Part shown: one piece after another, positions 17,631 to 27,062 of the stretch
How the letters are laid out: every line of letters starts with the position of its first letter
How positions within the stretch are numbered: position 1 is the stretch's first letter
Assembly: GCF_018614975.1 (NCBI RefSeq)
Contig: NZ_JAGGNR010000018.1
Span: 62,001 to 126,000 of the forward strand
Length of the DNA stretch: 64,000 nucleotides
DNA from: Paenibacillus polymyxa
GTDB lineage: Bacteria; Bacillota; Bacilli; Paenibacillales; Paenibacillaceae
Direction: 5' to 3'
The notes under the pieces: generated by a model
The model's database searches: none
Told to the model about the DNA's origin: nothing
What the model saw: the letters and a program-made list of their open reading frames with translations, nothing else
Translations under genes and position numbers: made by a program

Positions 17631-18131
17631 TTATTGTGCACTAGATATAGTGCCATTAAAAGCAAACTTCAATCCACTTCTAGGTACAGAAAATTCTACG
17701 TAATATTTATTACTAGAACTCAAACCTGAAAATGTGATAGAGCTTGTTGTATTAGGATTAATGTTACCGGATGCTACTGCCTGATTACTAGCATTATACA
17801 CTGTAATTGTCACTCCGCTCAAGCTACCTGGAGTCTCTCCTACATTTTTCACATTCGTGACAGTAACTTTCATTTTTGAAGATCCTTTTATCCATTTATC
17901 AGTGTAAACTTGTGCACCAACCTCACTAACTTGGTAATTATAGCTACTTACTGACAAGTCATGAATTGACGCATTACTACCTGGCGCGTTAGCACCCATT
18001 GGAGTGATTACATTTATATTTGCAGGTGGTGCCGTTTGAAGATTATGTACACTCGTATCGGCAGATACCGCTCCTGCTGATAAAGATAACAAAAGAGCAC
18101 CTGCAACTAAACTACTTACTAATTTTTTCAT
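17631..18131 (-). CDS. Secreted protein of unknown function
   Basis: A 166-residue protein with a clear signal peptide (MKK-LVSSLVAGALLLSLSAGAVSA, cleavage likely after AVSA). The mature part is rich in Ser, Asn, Val and Thr, with a predicted beta pattern; the segment SLSGVTITVYNASNQAVASG resembles an immunoglobulin-like or CARDB-type fold. No catalytic motif is seen. A monocistronic, AT-rich unit with its own terminator. Probably extracellular; function unknown. Confidence 0.75.
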   Translation of the reverse strand: MKKLVSSLVAGALLLSLSAGAVSADTSVHNLQTAPPANINVITPMGANAPGSNASIHDLSVSSYNYQVSEVGAQVYTDKWIKGSSKMKVTVTNVKNVGETPGSLSGVTITVYNASNQAVASGNINPNTTSSITFSGLSSSNKYYVEFSVPRSGLKFAFNGTISSAQ

Positions 18132-18225
18132 TTTATTTCCTCCTAATTACATTATATATACACAATATACCATTTAAAGATTTTGATGTAAATATATACC
18201 TATATAGTATATACATATATAAACA

Positions 18226-18372
18226 TTAAAACCAAAAAATAACTACCATCGTATTGCCAACAGTGTCTTTATTTACCGATGCTATCGGATTTGGTGAAAT
18301 TATATTGTTTGTCCTATACATACGCAAAAAGATCCTACGATCTATCTGATCTTCATGTCCGAGTGAATCCAT
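18226..18372 (-). CDS. Possible small protein (48 aa), unknown
   Basis: AGGAGGAAGG stands 8 nt before an ATG at 18372 that opens 48 codons to a TAA at 18226. The N-terminal half is charged (MDSLGHEDQIDRRIFLRMYR) and the last residues are hydrophobic (VVIFWF). No homologue is recognised. The near-perfect ribosome site is the main evidence. It could instead be the remnant of a longer gene in this AT-rich, transposon-scarred region. Confidence 0.4.
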   Translation of the reverse strand: MDSLGHEDQIDRRIFLRMYRTNNIISPNPIASVNKDTVGNTMVVIFWF

Positions 18373-18620
18373 ATTACGCACCTTCCTCCTGGAACAAACA
18401 GTTTAATGCCAACGCCGCTTAAAAAACTTTTTTAATGTGGTTTCTTCTTGCTGAATAACGTTCCAGAATATGCATATGCGTCACATAGACTGACATAGAA
18501 ATGCTTCAATTTAATCAAAATCACAAAAAGCACAGATTCATTTGTCATTTGAAACAAATTAACGTTAGATTTCAGCCCATCAGCTGTAAATGGAATTATA
18601 ATATGGATTAATTATGCAAG
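18373..18620. other. AT-rich intergenic region before pucR
   Basis: Contains a 17-bp palindrome TTAAAAAA-C-TTTTTTAA (18419-18435) and a widely spaced inverted pair CTGGAAC / GTTCCAG (18389-18395, 18460-18466). No further gene is seen. Confidence 0.4.
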
Positions 18621-20354
18621 ATGATAGATTCCAGACTCCAGATAGATCACATGTTATTGGGGAAGGACGGTGGTTGTGTGGGGGAGACAACGCTTCATAT
18701 TACAGTTAGAGACATGTTAAAACGTCCCGTGTTTCGCAAGGCAGAAGTCCTGGCCAGTGATCGTGCGCTGGAGCGGTATGTACGCTGGGTTCATATCATG
18801 GAGGTTCCCGAGGTAGGGGACTTGCTCAACGGTGGGGAATTGGTGCTGACGACAGGCATTGGCTGGCAGGAAGGTGAGCAGCAAGGTCTGTCTTTTCTGC
18901 GTCAGTTAATTGCACGCGGGGCTGCTGGACTATGCATGGAGCTGGGAGACCACACCAAATCGCAGCTCGGTGCCATGAAGGACATTGCAGTTGCCGCGGA
19001 TTTCCCGCTGATCTGGTTCCACGAACAAGTCCGTTATATCGATATTACGCAAGACCTGCATTTCACCCTGATTCGCAGTCATCAGCGGATGATCGCTGAA
19101 CTCGATAGTCTCACCACCTCCTTTAACCAACTTCTTCTGAATGGAGATGGCGTACAACCTTTGCTTCGATTATTGTCACGAACAACCGGATGTGCTGTGG
19201 CATTATATCCACTTGAAGGGGAAGCGAGTAGCGTTCCCTACTGCCCTCCAGAGCAGCTGGAGACTCGTCGGCAGGATTGGTTTTTGCAGCGAGGACATTT
19301 GGCGGGAGAGGATATTACAGCGTTAAAAGTATACACGGAGATCACATTGGATGTGATCAGTATGCCTGTTCAGGCGTTGGACTACACCTTTGCGGATCTT
19401 GTACTCATGCACCAAGAACTGGCGGATCACGATTCAAGCATACCAATCCAACCTTCGGATGAATTCGTCATTCAGGCACTGGAACGTTGCGCGGCCGCGA
19501 TTGCCCAGGACTGGATGCGAACCAAATACATGGAAGAGAAACGCCGCTACAAGGAAGATATGTGGGTCATTGACTGGCTTAACGGACATCACTCCACGAA
19601 GGAAATCCATGAATATGTATCTAACGTTAATCCCCTTCTCGCAACGAGCAAAGCCACCATAATCTTATTCGACAGCAACCCCGCATACACAGACAGTCTT
19701 AAACTTCAGAAATTATTGATCCAACGCAACATCGTCGCCCGTTCCGTGTTCGGTCGGGAGAACTTCACCCTCTACAGCACCGTTCTGAACCACCAGATCA
19801 TTCTTATCATTCTCGACCCACTATCCGGATCTCAGCGCAAAAGCAGTCTCTGGCGCTGTATCGAACAGTTGCAGCAGCACGAGCAGGAACAGACCCACTG
19901 CCTCTTCTCAGGCCTGATCGGTATCGGTCATAACTGCACAGACCTCTCCCGTCTCAAGGATAGTCTGGAATCCGCGAAGGAGACACTGCGAATTCAGAAG
20001 GACATCGGGGTGATGCAGCAGCCCTTTTACAGTAATCTTCATTGTTACCGCATCATCGCCAGTATGAAGCAGAGTGGCAATCTGGATGATTTCATCGAAG
20101 AATATCTGGGGCCGCTCATCCGTTACGATGTAGAGAAAGGAGGTCAGCTGCTGCGCACACTCAAGCAATATTTGGTCCTGTGCTGCTCCAAGCAAGAAAC
20201 GGCCACCGCGCTATATATCGTTAGACAGACGCTATATCACCGTTTGGACAAAATCGAAGCCCTTCTGGGAGAAGACTATATCCTCCCCGAGAAGCGGGTA
20301 GCGCTCGAACTTGCACTCTATGCCTATGAGTACGTACACGGCCCGATCGCATGA
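18621..20354 (+). CDS. pucR: PucR family transcriptional regulator
   Basis: A protein of up to 577 residues. The N-terminal PucR domain (from about residue 25: ITVRDMLKRPVF; LTTGIGW) is followed by a middle GAF-like or GGDEF-like region and a C-terminal HTH_30 domain (QTLYHRLDKIEALLG). PucR proteins activate purine or other nitrogen-compound catabolic genes in response to a metabolite. It converges on the pyrimidine operon, ending 17 nt from its last gene, so it is the likely regulator. The start is uncertain: ATG 18621 lacks a good RBS, while the in-frame GTG at 18678 follows GGAAGGA. Confidence 0.85.
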   Translation: MIDSRLQIDHMLLGKDGGCVGETTLHITVRDMLKRPVFRKAEVLASDRALERYVRWVHIMEVPEVGDLLNGGELVLTTGIGWQEGEQQGLSFLRQLIARGAAGLCMELGDHTKSQLGAMKDIAVAADFPLIWFHEQVRYIDITQDLHFTLIRSHQRMIAELDSLTTSFNQLLLNGDGVQPLLRLLSRTTGCAVALYPLEGEASSVPYCPPEQLETRRQDWFLQRGHLAGEDITALKVYTEITLDVISMPVQALDYTFADLVLMHQELADHDSSIPIQPSDEFVIQALERCAAAIAQDWMRTKYMEEKRRYKEDMWVIDWLNGHHSTKEIHEYVSNVNPLLATSKATIILFDSNPAYTDSLKLQKLLIQRNIVARSVFGRENFTLYSTVLNHQIILIILDPLSGSQRKSSLWRCIEQLQQHEQEQTHCLFSGLIGIGHNCTDLSRLKDSLESAKETLRIQKDIGVMQQPFYSNLHCYRIIASMKQSGNLDDFIEEYLGPLIRYDVEKGGQLLRTLKQYLVLCCSKQETATALYIVRQTLYHRLDKIEALLGEDYILPEKRVALELALYAYEYVHGPIA

Positions 20355-20370
20355 AGATCTTCAGCATATG

Positions 20371-20598
20371 CTAAGCTCCCCGCTGCTCCTGAAGCTGGCG
20401 AATCAGGATGTGACTGAACCATTTCCGTCCAGACGCTGTGCCTACGTATTGCTCTTGTTTCTCTTCGGGAAGATCCGGGTGCCCCCATATGACGTGAGCA
20501 CCCTCCAGATGTTCCCGTACCGCATAGATCCGATAACCCTGCGCAACCATTCGCTCTATGGCGATCCTCTCCGCTTCAAACACATCATGATCCGACAT
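20371..20598 (-). CDS. Small conserved-looking protein of the pyrimidine operon
   Basis: A 75-residue soluble protein, rich in charged residues (ERIAIERMVAQGY; GHPDLPEEKQEQY). Its ATG shares one base with the dihydropyrimidinase stop (TGATG), and GGAGGGAGAAG lies just upstream, so it is translationally coupled and real. No family is recognised. Being last in the operon, it may be an accessory or regulatory factor for the pathway; that is inference from position only. Confidence 0.7.
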   Translation of the reverse strand: MSDHDVFEAERIAIERMVAQGYRIYAVREHLEGAHVIWGHPDLPEEKQEQYVGTASGRKWFSHILIRQLQEQRGA

Positions 20599-22043
20599 CA
20601 GCTTCTCCCTCCATTCACTGCCGTTACAGGCTGTTTCATCGGTACGGGTGCACCTGCATCGTATTTAGCACGCTTCACATACTGCCCCGCCCCTGCCATT
20701 CCGGCAAATTGCCGATCTCGAATGACATATTCCCCACGGCACAACACCGTCACCGGACAACCCTGTACCTGCATGCCTTCAAATGCGCTGTAATCCACGT
20801 TCATATGATGCGTATCTGCCGAGATCACCCTGTTTACAGATGGGTCAAAAATAACGATATCCGCATCTGTCCCTACGGCCAGAGTCCCTTTCTGCGGAAA
20901 TAATCCAAATAACTTGCTCGCTCTTGTCGAACACAGATCGACCCACTGATTCAGCGTGATCCGCCCCTTGACTACACCTTCCGAATACAGAATGCTAAGC
21001 CGGTCCTCAATAACAGGCCCCCCGTTAGGAATTTTGCTGAAATCATCCTTCCCCAGATCCTTCTGCCCTTTGAAATTAAAAGAACAATGATCGGAGCCAA
21101 TTGTCTGCAGTTGACCGCTTTTCAATGCATTCCACAGCACTTCCTGATGCGCTGCTTCCCGCAGCGGTGGTGACCAGACATACTTCGCACCCTCGAAGTT
21201 TGGCTGATCCATAATCGACTGATCCAACGTCAAATACTGAGGACAGGTCTCCCCCCAGATTCGGTAGCCCATTTCACGCATACGCGCGATCTGCTCCACC
21301 GCTTCCGCACAGGTCACGTGCACCACATACAGCTGTGAATCCGCCAGTGCAGCCAAACGGGCCGCACGCCCTGTTGCTTCTCCCTCCAGCATGGATGGAC
21401 GAGTCAGCGCATGATGAATCGGGTCCGTGCGCCCTTCGGCGAGCGCCTGTCGAACCAGCAGGTCAATGACATCCCCGTTCTCGGCATGAACCATGACAAG
21501 TGCGCCGTACTCTTTTCCCTTTTGCAACGTCTGGAAGAGAATCCCGTCATCGGCCTGAAACTGGTTTTTATATGCCATGAACACCTTGAAGGATGACACA
21601 CCCTCTTCTTCAATGATCTGCGGCAGCTCCTCCAGCACCTGATCATTCATCTCCCCAATCATGAGATGGAAACCGTAGTCGATGGCGGCTTTACCTTCGG
21701 CTTTGGCATGCCACTCCTGGAGGGATTCGATTAATGGACGGCCTTTTTGTGTCAGACAGAAATCAATGATCGTTGTTGTACCACCAAAGGCTGCAGCTGT
21801 CGTTCCCGTCGCAAAATCATCCGCCGTTACCGTTCCACCGAATGGCATATCCAGATGCGTATGCGGATCGATACCGCCCGGAATGACGTAACAGCCGGCT
21901 GCATCCACGACTTCCGTTCGTTCGTCCGGTATGAGCCCAATGGCAATCTGCATGATTTTACCCTTTTCGATCAAAATATCTGCTTCAAAGGTATCTGACG
22001 CTGTGACCAACACACCGTTACGAATCAATTTGCGGGTAATCAT
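20598..22043 (-). CDS. hydA: Dihydropyrimidinase (D-hydantoinase)
   Basis: A 481-residue cyclic amidohydrolase that opens dihydrouracil or dihydrothymine to N-carbamoyl-beta-amino acids. Metal ligands are visible: the HTH of GGIDPHTHLDMPFGG, the carbamylated Lys in SSFKVFMAYK, His in VMVHAEN and VVHVTC, and Asp in GSDHCSF. Length matches the family. It overlaps preA by 4 nt and follows an AAGGAGG site. It is the second step of the reductive pathway encoded by this operon. Confidence 0.93.
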   Translation of the reverse strand: MITRKLIRNGVLVTASDTFEADILIEKGKIMQIAIGLIPDERTEVVDAAGCYVIPGGIDPHTHLDMPFGGTVTADDFATGTTAAAFGGTTTIIDFCLTQKGRPLIESLQEWHAKAEGKAAIDYGFHLMIGEMNDQVLEELPQIIEEEGVSSFKVFMAYKNQFQADDGILFQTLQKGKEYGALVMVHAENGDVIDLLVRQALAEGRTDPIHHALTRPSMLEGEATGRAARLAALADSQLYVVHVTCAEAVEQIARMREMGYRIWGETCPQYLTLDQSIMDQPNFEGAKYVWSPPLREAAHQEVLWNALKSGQLQTIGSDHCSFNFKGQKDLGKDDFSKIPNGGPVIEDRLSILYSEGVVKGRITLNQWVDLCSTRASKLFGLFPQKGTLAVGTDADIVIFDPSVNRVISADTHHMNVDYSAFEGMQVQGCPVTVLCRGEYVIRDRQFAGMAGAGQYVKRAKYDAGAPVPMKQPVTAVNGGRS

Positions 22044-23335
22044 GATATCGCCTCCTTGGTTGATTGATCTCTAACCGATTGCAGCATCGCAATCGCAGAC
22101 TGACGTTCATTCCAGGTTACAGGTTCCTGCTCTGGCACAAGTTCAACCATCTCAATCGCCCCATCCACTGGGCACACGATCGAACACAGATTACAGCCAA
22201 CACAGTCCTCTTCCACCACTTCCAGATAGGAGCCGGACGGGTCGGTCAACATATCAATACACTGATGCGAGGTGTCCTCACAAGCAATATGGCATTTGTT
22301 GCAATTGATGCAGACATCGCGGTTGATGCGAGCGACCACTTTGTAGTTCAGATCGAGATTGCCCCAATCCGAGTAACGCGGAACCGTCTGACCGACCAGT
22401 TCTGCTACGCTGCTTAGACCCTTTTCATCCAAATAATCATTCAGCCCATCAATCATGTCCTCCACAATGCGGAATCCATGATGCATCGCTGCGGTACATA
22501 CCTGAACCCCTGTAGCGCCCATGAGCAAAAATTCTGCTGTGTCCCGCCAGTCGGATATGCCACCAATACCCGAGATCGGCACACCCACCTCTGGATTACG
22601 CGCACACTCGGCAACCATGTTCAGAGCAATTGGTTTCACCGCTGGACCACAGTATCCACCATGCGCTCCTTTGCCACCTACATGCGGCACGGTATTCCAC
22701 GAATCCAGATCCACACCTGCAAGGGAGTTAATGGTATTGATCAGGGAGATCGCATCCGCGCCGCCTCGTACGGCTGCCCGGGCGGTCGCCGTAATATCCG
22801 TGATATTCGGCGTAAGTTTCACGATTACCGGTGTGGTCGCCACTTCCTTCACCCACATCGTCTGTAGTTCGACCAGGTCAGGTTGCTGACCAGAGGCGGC
22901 TCCCATACCACGTTCAGCCATGCCATGCGGGCAGCCAAAGTTCAGCTCCAGACCGTCGACGCCGACGGCTTCCACCTTTTTCACAATCTCATGCCACTTC
23001 TCCCGCGTAGGTTCCACCATGAGTGAAGCAACAACGGCGCGATTCGGGAATCGCTTCTTGGTCTCGGCAATCTCCCTCAGATTCACTTCCAGCGGACGAT
23101 CCGATATCAGTTCAATATTGTTAAACCCCGCCACCCGCTGTCCACCAAAATGAACCGCCGCGAAACGCGAGGATGTATTGATAATTGGCTCACCCAGTGT
23201 CTTCCACACCGCACCCCCCCAACCCGCTTCGAACGCACGCTGAACCTGATACCCTGTATTGGTCGGTGGTGCAGAAGCCAGCCAGAATGGATTGGGTGAT
23301 CGAATACCTGCCAGATTAATGGATAAGTCTGCCAT
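22040..23335 (-). CDS. preA: NAD-dependent dihydropyrimidine dehydrogenase subunit PreA
   Basis: A 431-residue subunit that reduces uracil or thymine. An N-terminal FMN-binding dihydroorotate-dehydrogenase-like barrel carries the active-site cysteine region LELNFGCPHGM. The C-terminus carries two 4Fe-4S motifs, CINCNKCHIAC and CVGCNLCSIVC. Together with PreT it forms the bacterial equivalent of mammalian dihydropyrimidine dehydrogenase. It lies directly downstream of preT. Confidence 0.93.
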   Translation of the reverse strand: MADLSINLAGIRSPNPFWLASAPPTNTGYQVQRAFEAGWGGAVWKTLGEPIINTSSRFAAVHFGGQRVAGFNNIELISDRPLEVNLREIAETKKRFPNRAVVASLMVEPTREKWHEIVKKVEAVGVDGLELNFGCPHGMAERGMGAASGQQPDLVELQTMWVKEVATTPVIVKLTPNITDITATARAAVRGGADAISLINTINSLAGVDLDSWNTVPHVGGKGAHGGYCGPAVKPIALNMVAECARNPEVGVPISGIGGISDWRDTAEFLLMGATGVQVCTAAMHHGFRIVEDMIDGLNDYLDEKGLSSVAELVGQTVPRYSDWGNLDLNYKVVARINRDVCINCNKCHIACEDTSHQCIDMLTDPSGSYLEVVEEDCVGCNLCSIVCPVDGAIEMVELVPEQEPVTWNERQSAIAMLQSVRDQSTKEAIS

Positions 23336-23437
23336 AACGATCCCTCCTTGGTGTTGTTTGAACTTGTAGTCTGCTGCTTATGGCACAGAAGATACTTACA
23401 CATACAATTTATTACCCGTGCATTGCATAGCGCCTGC

Positions 23438-24814
23438 TCATGCCGGCTCTTCCACCTGTCCAGGCAACGCCTTCATAACTGCGGCAGCAGCCAGCTTACC
23501 CTGCTGTGCAGCCGAGACAACCATCGCCTCACCCTGACCCTGACCAAAAATAACGTCTCCTGCCGCATAGACCTGAGGATGCGAGGTACGGTACGTATGC
23601 GGCTCGATCTCAACGACACCCCAGTGATGACGCAGACCAAACGCTTCGATTAGTGGTAATAAACGATGCTGTCCAATCGCCCGGATGACCGTATCACATT
23701 CAATCATGAACTCCGATCCCTTGACAGGCACAGGCAATGCAGGCCCACCGCCAGGCGGGGTAACCAGCTCCATTTTCACGCATTCTACAGCCTGAACCCG
23801 ACCGTTCTCATCTCCAATGATACGCTGCGGCATAGTAAACCAGCGGAACTCCACACCCTCCTGCTTGGCAAAAGTATATTCAAACGCATACGCCGTCATC
23901 TGGCTTTGCCCGCGCCGATATAACATCTGCACCCGCTCCGCACCAAGACGTACCGAACAGATCGCGGCATCTACCGCCGTATTACCCGCGCCAATAACGG
24001 CGACCTTCAGACCATTCAGCGCGGGCGGAACACCCTGCTTGGTAGACTCCACCAGTTCAATTGCATCGTAGACACCTTCCAGTGTCTCCCCTTCTATGCC
24101 CAGCATAGGTACTGAACCCATGCCACAAGCCAGAATGACCGCTTCATGCTGCTCCAGCAACTGCGAAGCAGGGATATCCACACCGATGCGCACTCCATAA
24201 CGGATCTGTACACCAAGCGCTTCTACCTGCTCCACTTCCCATAGCGCAACCGATTCGGGCAAACGGAAGGATACGATGCCATACGTATTCAGCCCGCCGC
24301 CTTTGGATCTGGCTTCATAGATCGTCACCTCATATCCTGCACGCCCCAGTTCACGTGCCGCTGACAATCCCGCAGGTCCAGCTCCTACAACAGCGACGGT
24401 TCTCCCATTGGCAGGTGCCGCCTGGAATAACCGCTCATTCTTCGTCCGGGCCCAGTCGGTGGCGTAACGCTGTAAATCACCTATTCGAATCGGCTTCGAC
24501 GATTCGTTCAGCACACATGCGCCTTCACACAGTTCTTCTGTGGGGCATACACGTGCGCAGCTGGCTCCAACCGGATTCGCATCCATGATAGTGCGAGCCG
24601 ATCCTTTCAGGTGCCCTGTTGATATTTTGCTGATAAACGAAGGGATATTGATATCGGTTGGACAGGCCTTGATACAAGGTGCATCGTAACAGTACAGACA
24701 GCGGTTTGACTCCTCCATCGCTTCCTTGCCTGTCATGGTCGGTTTCATCTCAGCAAAACGATTCTCCCACCCATAATCGGATAACGTTGTTCCTGAACTG
24801 TTCATCAATGTCAT
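23438..24814 (-). CDS. preT: NAD-dependent dihydropyrimidine dehydrogenase subunit PreT
   Basis: A 458-residue GltD-like electron-transfer flavoprotein. The N-terminal iron-sulphur region has CLYCYDAPCIKAC and CARVCPTEELC. An FAD Rossmann motif (VVGAGPAGLSAAREL) and a second nucleotide-binding motif (VAVIGAGNTAVDAA) follow. It passes electrons from NAD(P)H to PreA. AGGAGG precedes a cluster of possible starts (ATG, TTG and ATG within four codons), so the exact first residue is uncertain. A 102-nt gap separates it from preA. Confidence 0.92.
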   Translation of the reverse strand: MTLMNSSGTTLSDYGWENRFAEMKPTMTGKEAMEESNRCLYCYDAPCIKACPTDINIPSFISKISTGHLKGSARTIMDANPVGASCARVCPTEELCEGACVLNESSKPIRIGDLQRYATDWARTKNERLFQAAPANGRTVAVVGAGPAGLSAARELGRAGYEVTIYEARSKGGGLNTYGIVSFRLPESVALWEVEQVEALGVQIRYGVRIGVDIPASQLLEQHEAVILACGMGSVPMLGIEGETLEGVYDAIELVESTKQGVPPALNGLKVAVIGAGNTAVDAAICSVRLGAERVQMLYRRGQSQMTAYAFEYTFAKQEGVEFRWFTMPQRIIGDENGRVQAVECVKMELVTPPGGGPALPVPVKGSEFMIECDTVIRAIGQHRLLPLIEAFGLRHHWGVVEIEPHTYRTSHPQVYAAGDVIFGQGQGEAMVVSAAQQGKLAAAAVMKALPGQVEEPA

Positions 24815-24854
24815 GCACCTCCTGAAGTTTGATCCTGGCTAACCTCCAGCTGCT

Positions 24855-25736
24855 TCACAGACTAACGAGCTGTTCGTACGTTTCCGGCCTGCGATCACGG
24901 TAGAACTGCCATACATTACGTACCTCACGAATCATCTCCGTATCCATCTCGCCAATAACGACCTCATCCTGATCACGGCTGCCGATCGCTACCATTGTGC
25001 CTCTCGGGTCGACCAGGTACGACTGTCCATAAAATTCACCCATATTCCATGGCGCTTCCATACCGACCCGGTTGATGGCTGCAACATAATAGCCGTTAGC
25101 TACCGCGTGAGCAGGCTGTTCCAGTTTCCACAGATATTCCGATGTACCCGCAACCGTAGCGGACGGATTGAACACAATCTCTGCCCCCGCTAGCCCGAGC
25201 AATCGTGCCCCTTCCGGAAAATGACGATCATAACAGATGTACACGCCGACTCTGGCGTAGGCCGTATCAAATACCGGAAACCCGAGGTTACCTGGTTTGA
25301 AATAATACTTTTCCCAGAACCCATTCGTACCCCCACCTGCTTCCACATGCGGGATATGATGTTTGCGATATTTGCCCAGATACGTACCATCTGCATCAAT
25401 GACAGCTGCCGTATTGTAATACGAAGCAATGCCCTCCACCTCGTACACGGGTAAAATAATCACCACTGCAAGCTCCTTCGCCAGCTCCTGAAACCGTCTG
25501 GTCGTTGGTCCTTCCGGCACCGGTTCAGCGGATGCATACCATTTTGGATTCTGCTCTGTACAAAAGTACGGCCCATAGAATACTTCCTGCAACCCGATGA
25601 TCTTGGCGCCTCTTGCAGCAGCTTCACGGACCAGCGCAATGTGCTTCTTAACCGCAGCCTCTTTGTGCACTTCAACGGGAGCCGAACCTTCAATCTCATG
25701 AGAAGCCTGTATTAATCCGATGCTGATTTTGCCCAT
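24855..25736 (-). CDS. Nitrilase-superfamily beta-ureidopropionase-type amidohydrolase
   Basis: A 293-residue carbon-nitrogen hydrolase. The Glu-Lys-Cys triad appears in order: GLQEVFYG, YRKHHIPH and VYICYDRHFPE. The enzyme class hydrolyses N-carbamoyl-beta-alanine to beta-alanine, CO2 and ammonia, the third step of pyrimidine reduction. Its AGGAGG site lies inside the end of the upstream gene, 4 nt away. The operon also encodes an M20-type carbamoyl hydrolase that could do the same reaction, so one of the two may have another substrate. Confidence 0.88.
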   Translation of the reverse strand: MGKISIGLIQASHEIEGSAPVEVHKEAAVKKHIALVREAAARGAKIIGLQEVFYGPYFCTEQNPKWYASAEPVPEGPTTRRFQELAKELAVVIILPVYEVEGIASYYNTAAVIDADGTYLGKYRKHHIPHVEAGGGTNGFWEKYYFKPGNLGFPVFDTAYARVGVYICYDRHFPEGARLLGLAGAEIVFNPSATVAGTSEYLWKLEQPAHAVANGYYVAAINRVGMEAPWNMGEFYGQSYLVDPRGTMVAIGSRDQDEVVIGEMDTEMIREVRNVWQFYRDRRPETYEQLVSL

Positions 25737-25740
25737 AACG

Positions 25741-27030
25741 TCACAACGCCTCCTGGGGTAAAATGATTGGTTTGTTCACTCCACTGCACATCCTCCGAAT
25801 GGTGCGATATAACACTTCCGTGCCGAGCCCAATATCCTCTGGCGAGGAATATTCGCTGGGATGATGACTGATGCCGTCCTTGCTGCGAACAAAGATCATG
25901 CCATAATCACACACAACCGACAGGGCCAATGCATCATGGAACGGGCCACTCATCAGTTCTGGCAAAGGCACTCCGATCTCTTCCGCGGATGAACGAATCA
26001 CCGACATGATCGGCTCTGCACAATACCGCGGCTCACTGTTCGTATCCTCTGTCAGCGAGTAAGTTAGACCATATCGGGAACTCACGTCATCCAACATGTT
26101 CATCAATCGGGCTTCAAGCCGGTTCCTGCGCTCCATCTCCATGTCTCGTAAATCAACCGTGAAGCTTACTTCCTCCGGAATGATATTCCGGGAGTCTGGA
26201 AACACCCTCAGACTACCCACCGTACCTACGGTTGGAACTTCCGGGTCTTCTCTCACCATATCGTCAAAAGCCGCAATGACTTTGGCGCTGCCTACCAAAG
26301 CATCATGCCGCATCCCCATCGGAACAGAGCCGGCATGACCCGCCATGCCTTTCATCGTCACCGTAAGCCACAGCGGGCCCGAGATGCCCGTCACCAGACC
26401 TACAGGTGCATTCAACGCTTCCAGCACCGGCCCCTGCTCAATGTGCAGCTCCAGATAACTGCCTATGGAACCTGGCGGATAGATCGCTTCTTCAAAATCC
26501 GATGGAGAACAGCCGAAAGCCTCCAGCGCCTCCCGGCGGGTCACTCCGTTTTTATCCTGACGCTCCAGTTCTCCCTCTTCCAATTGACCAGTTATACCGC
26601 GTGAGCCGAACAACCCTTTGTTAAAACGGGAACCCTCTTCATCGCAAAAGGCAATTACCTCAATCGTCATAAGGGGCTGAATGCCATTTTCGATCAGACA
26701 TTGCACGGCTTCGAGTGCGCCAAGCACACCGATTGCTCCATCATATCGACCGCCATACGGCTGAGAGTCGATATGGGAACCAATCATGAGGATCGGCAGC
26801 GCCTGATCCGCACCTTCCAGACGACCAATCAGATTGCCAAACGGATCAAGTCGCGTCGTCAAACCGGCCTTTTCCATCCAGAGACGAACCTGAATGATGC
26901 CATCCATATCTTCCGGCGTCAGGGCAAGTCGGCAGACACCCGTCTCCGCGATTCGGCCAATCTGTGACAACTGCTCAATTCGCTCATTCAGCCGAAGCTG
27001 ATTAATGAGTTTGCCTGTTGTGCTCTGCAT
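25741..27030 (-). CDS. M20-family N-carbamoyl amino acid hydrolase (HyuC/allantoate amidohydrolase type)
   Basis: A 429-residue metallo-amidohydrolase. Zinc ligand motifs are seen: GSHIDSQPYGGRYDG (His and bridging Asp), CDEEGSRF (Glu pair) and HIEQGPVLE. The dimerisation domain includes GMAGHAGSVPMG. Relatives hydrolyse N-carbamoyl-L-amino acids, N-carbamoyl-beta-alanine, allantoate or ureidoglycine. Within this operon it is a second candidate for ureidopropionase. It lies 32 nt downstream of the aminotransferase gene with a clear GGAGG site. Confidence 0.88.
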   Translation of the reverse strand: MQSTTGKLINQLRLNERIEQLSQIGRIAETGVCRLALTPEDMDGIIQVRLWMEKAGLTTRLDPFGNLIGRLEGADQALPILMIGSHIDSQPYGGRYDGAIGVLGALEAVQCLIENGIQPLMTIEVIAFCDEEGSRFNKGLFGSRGITGQLEEGELERQDKNGVTRREALEAFGCSPSDFEEAIYPPGSIGSYLELHIEQGPVLEALNAPVGLVTGISGPLWLTVTMKGMAGHAGSVPMGMRHDALVGSAKVIAAFDDMVREDPEVPTVGTVGSLRVFPDSRNIIPEEVSFTVDLRDMEMERRNRLEARLMNMLDDVSSRYGLTYSLTEDTNSEPRYCAEPIMSVIRSSAEEIGVPLPELMSGPFHDALALSVVCDYGMIFVRSKDGISHHPSEYSSPEDIGLGTEVLYRTIRRMCSGVNKPIILPQEAL

Positions 27031-27062
27031 CCTCCCTCGCCTCCTTGCGTATATTTATCACG

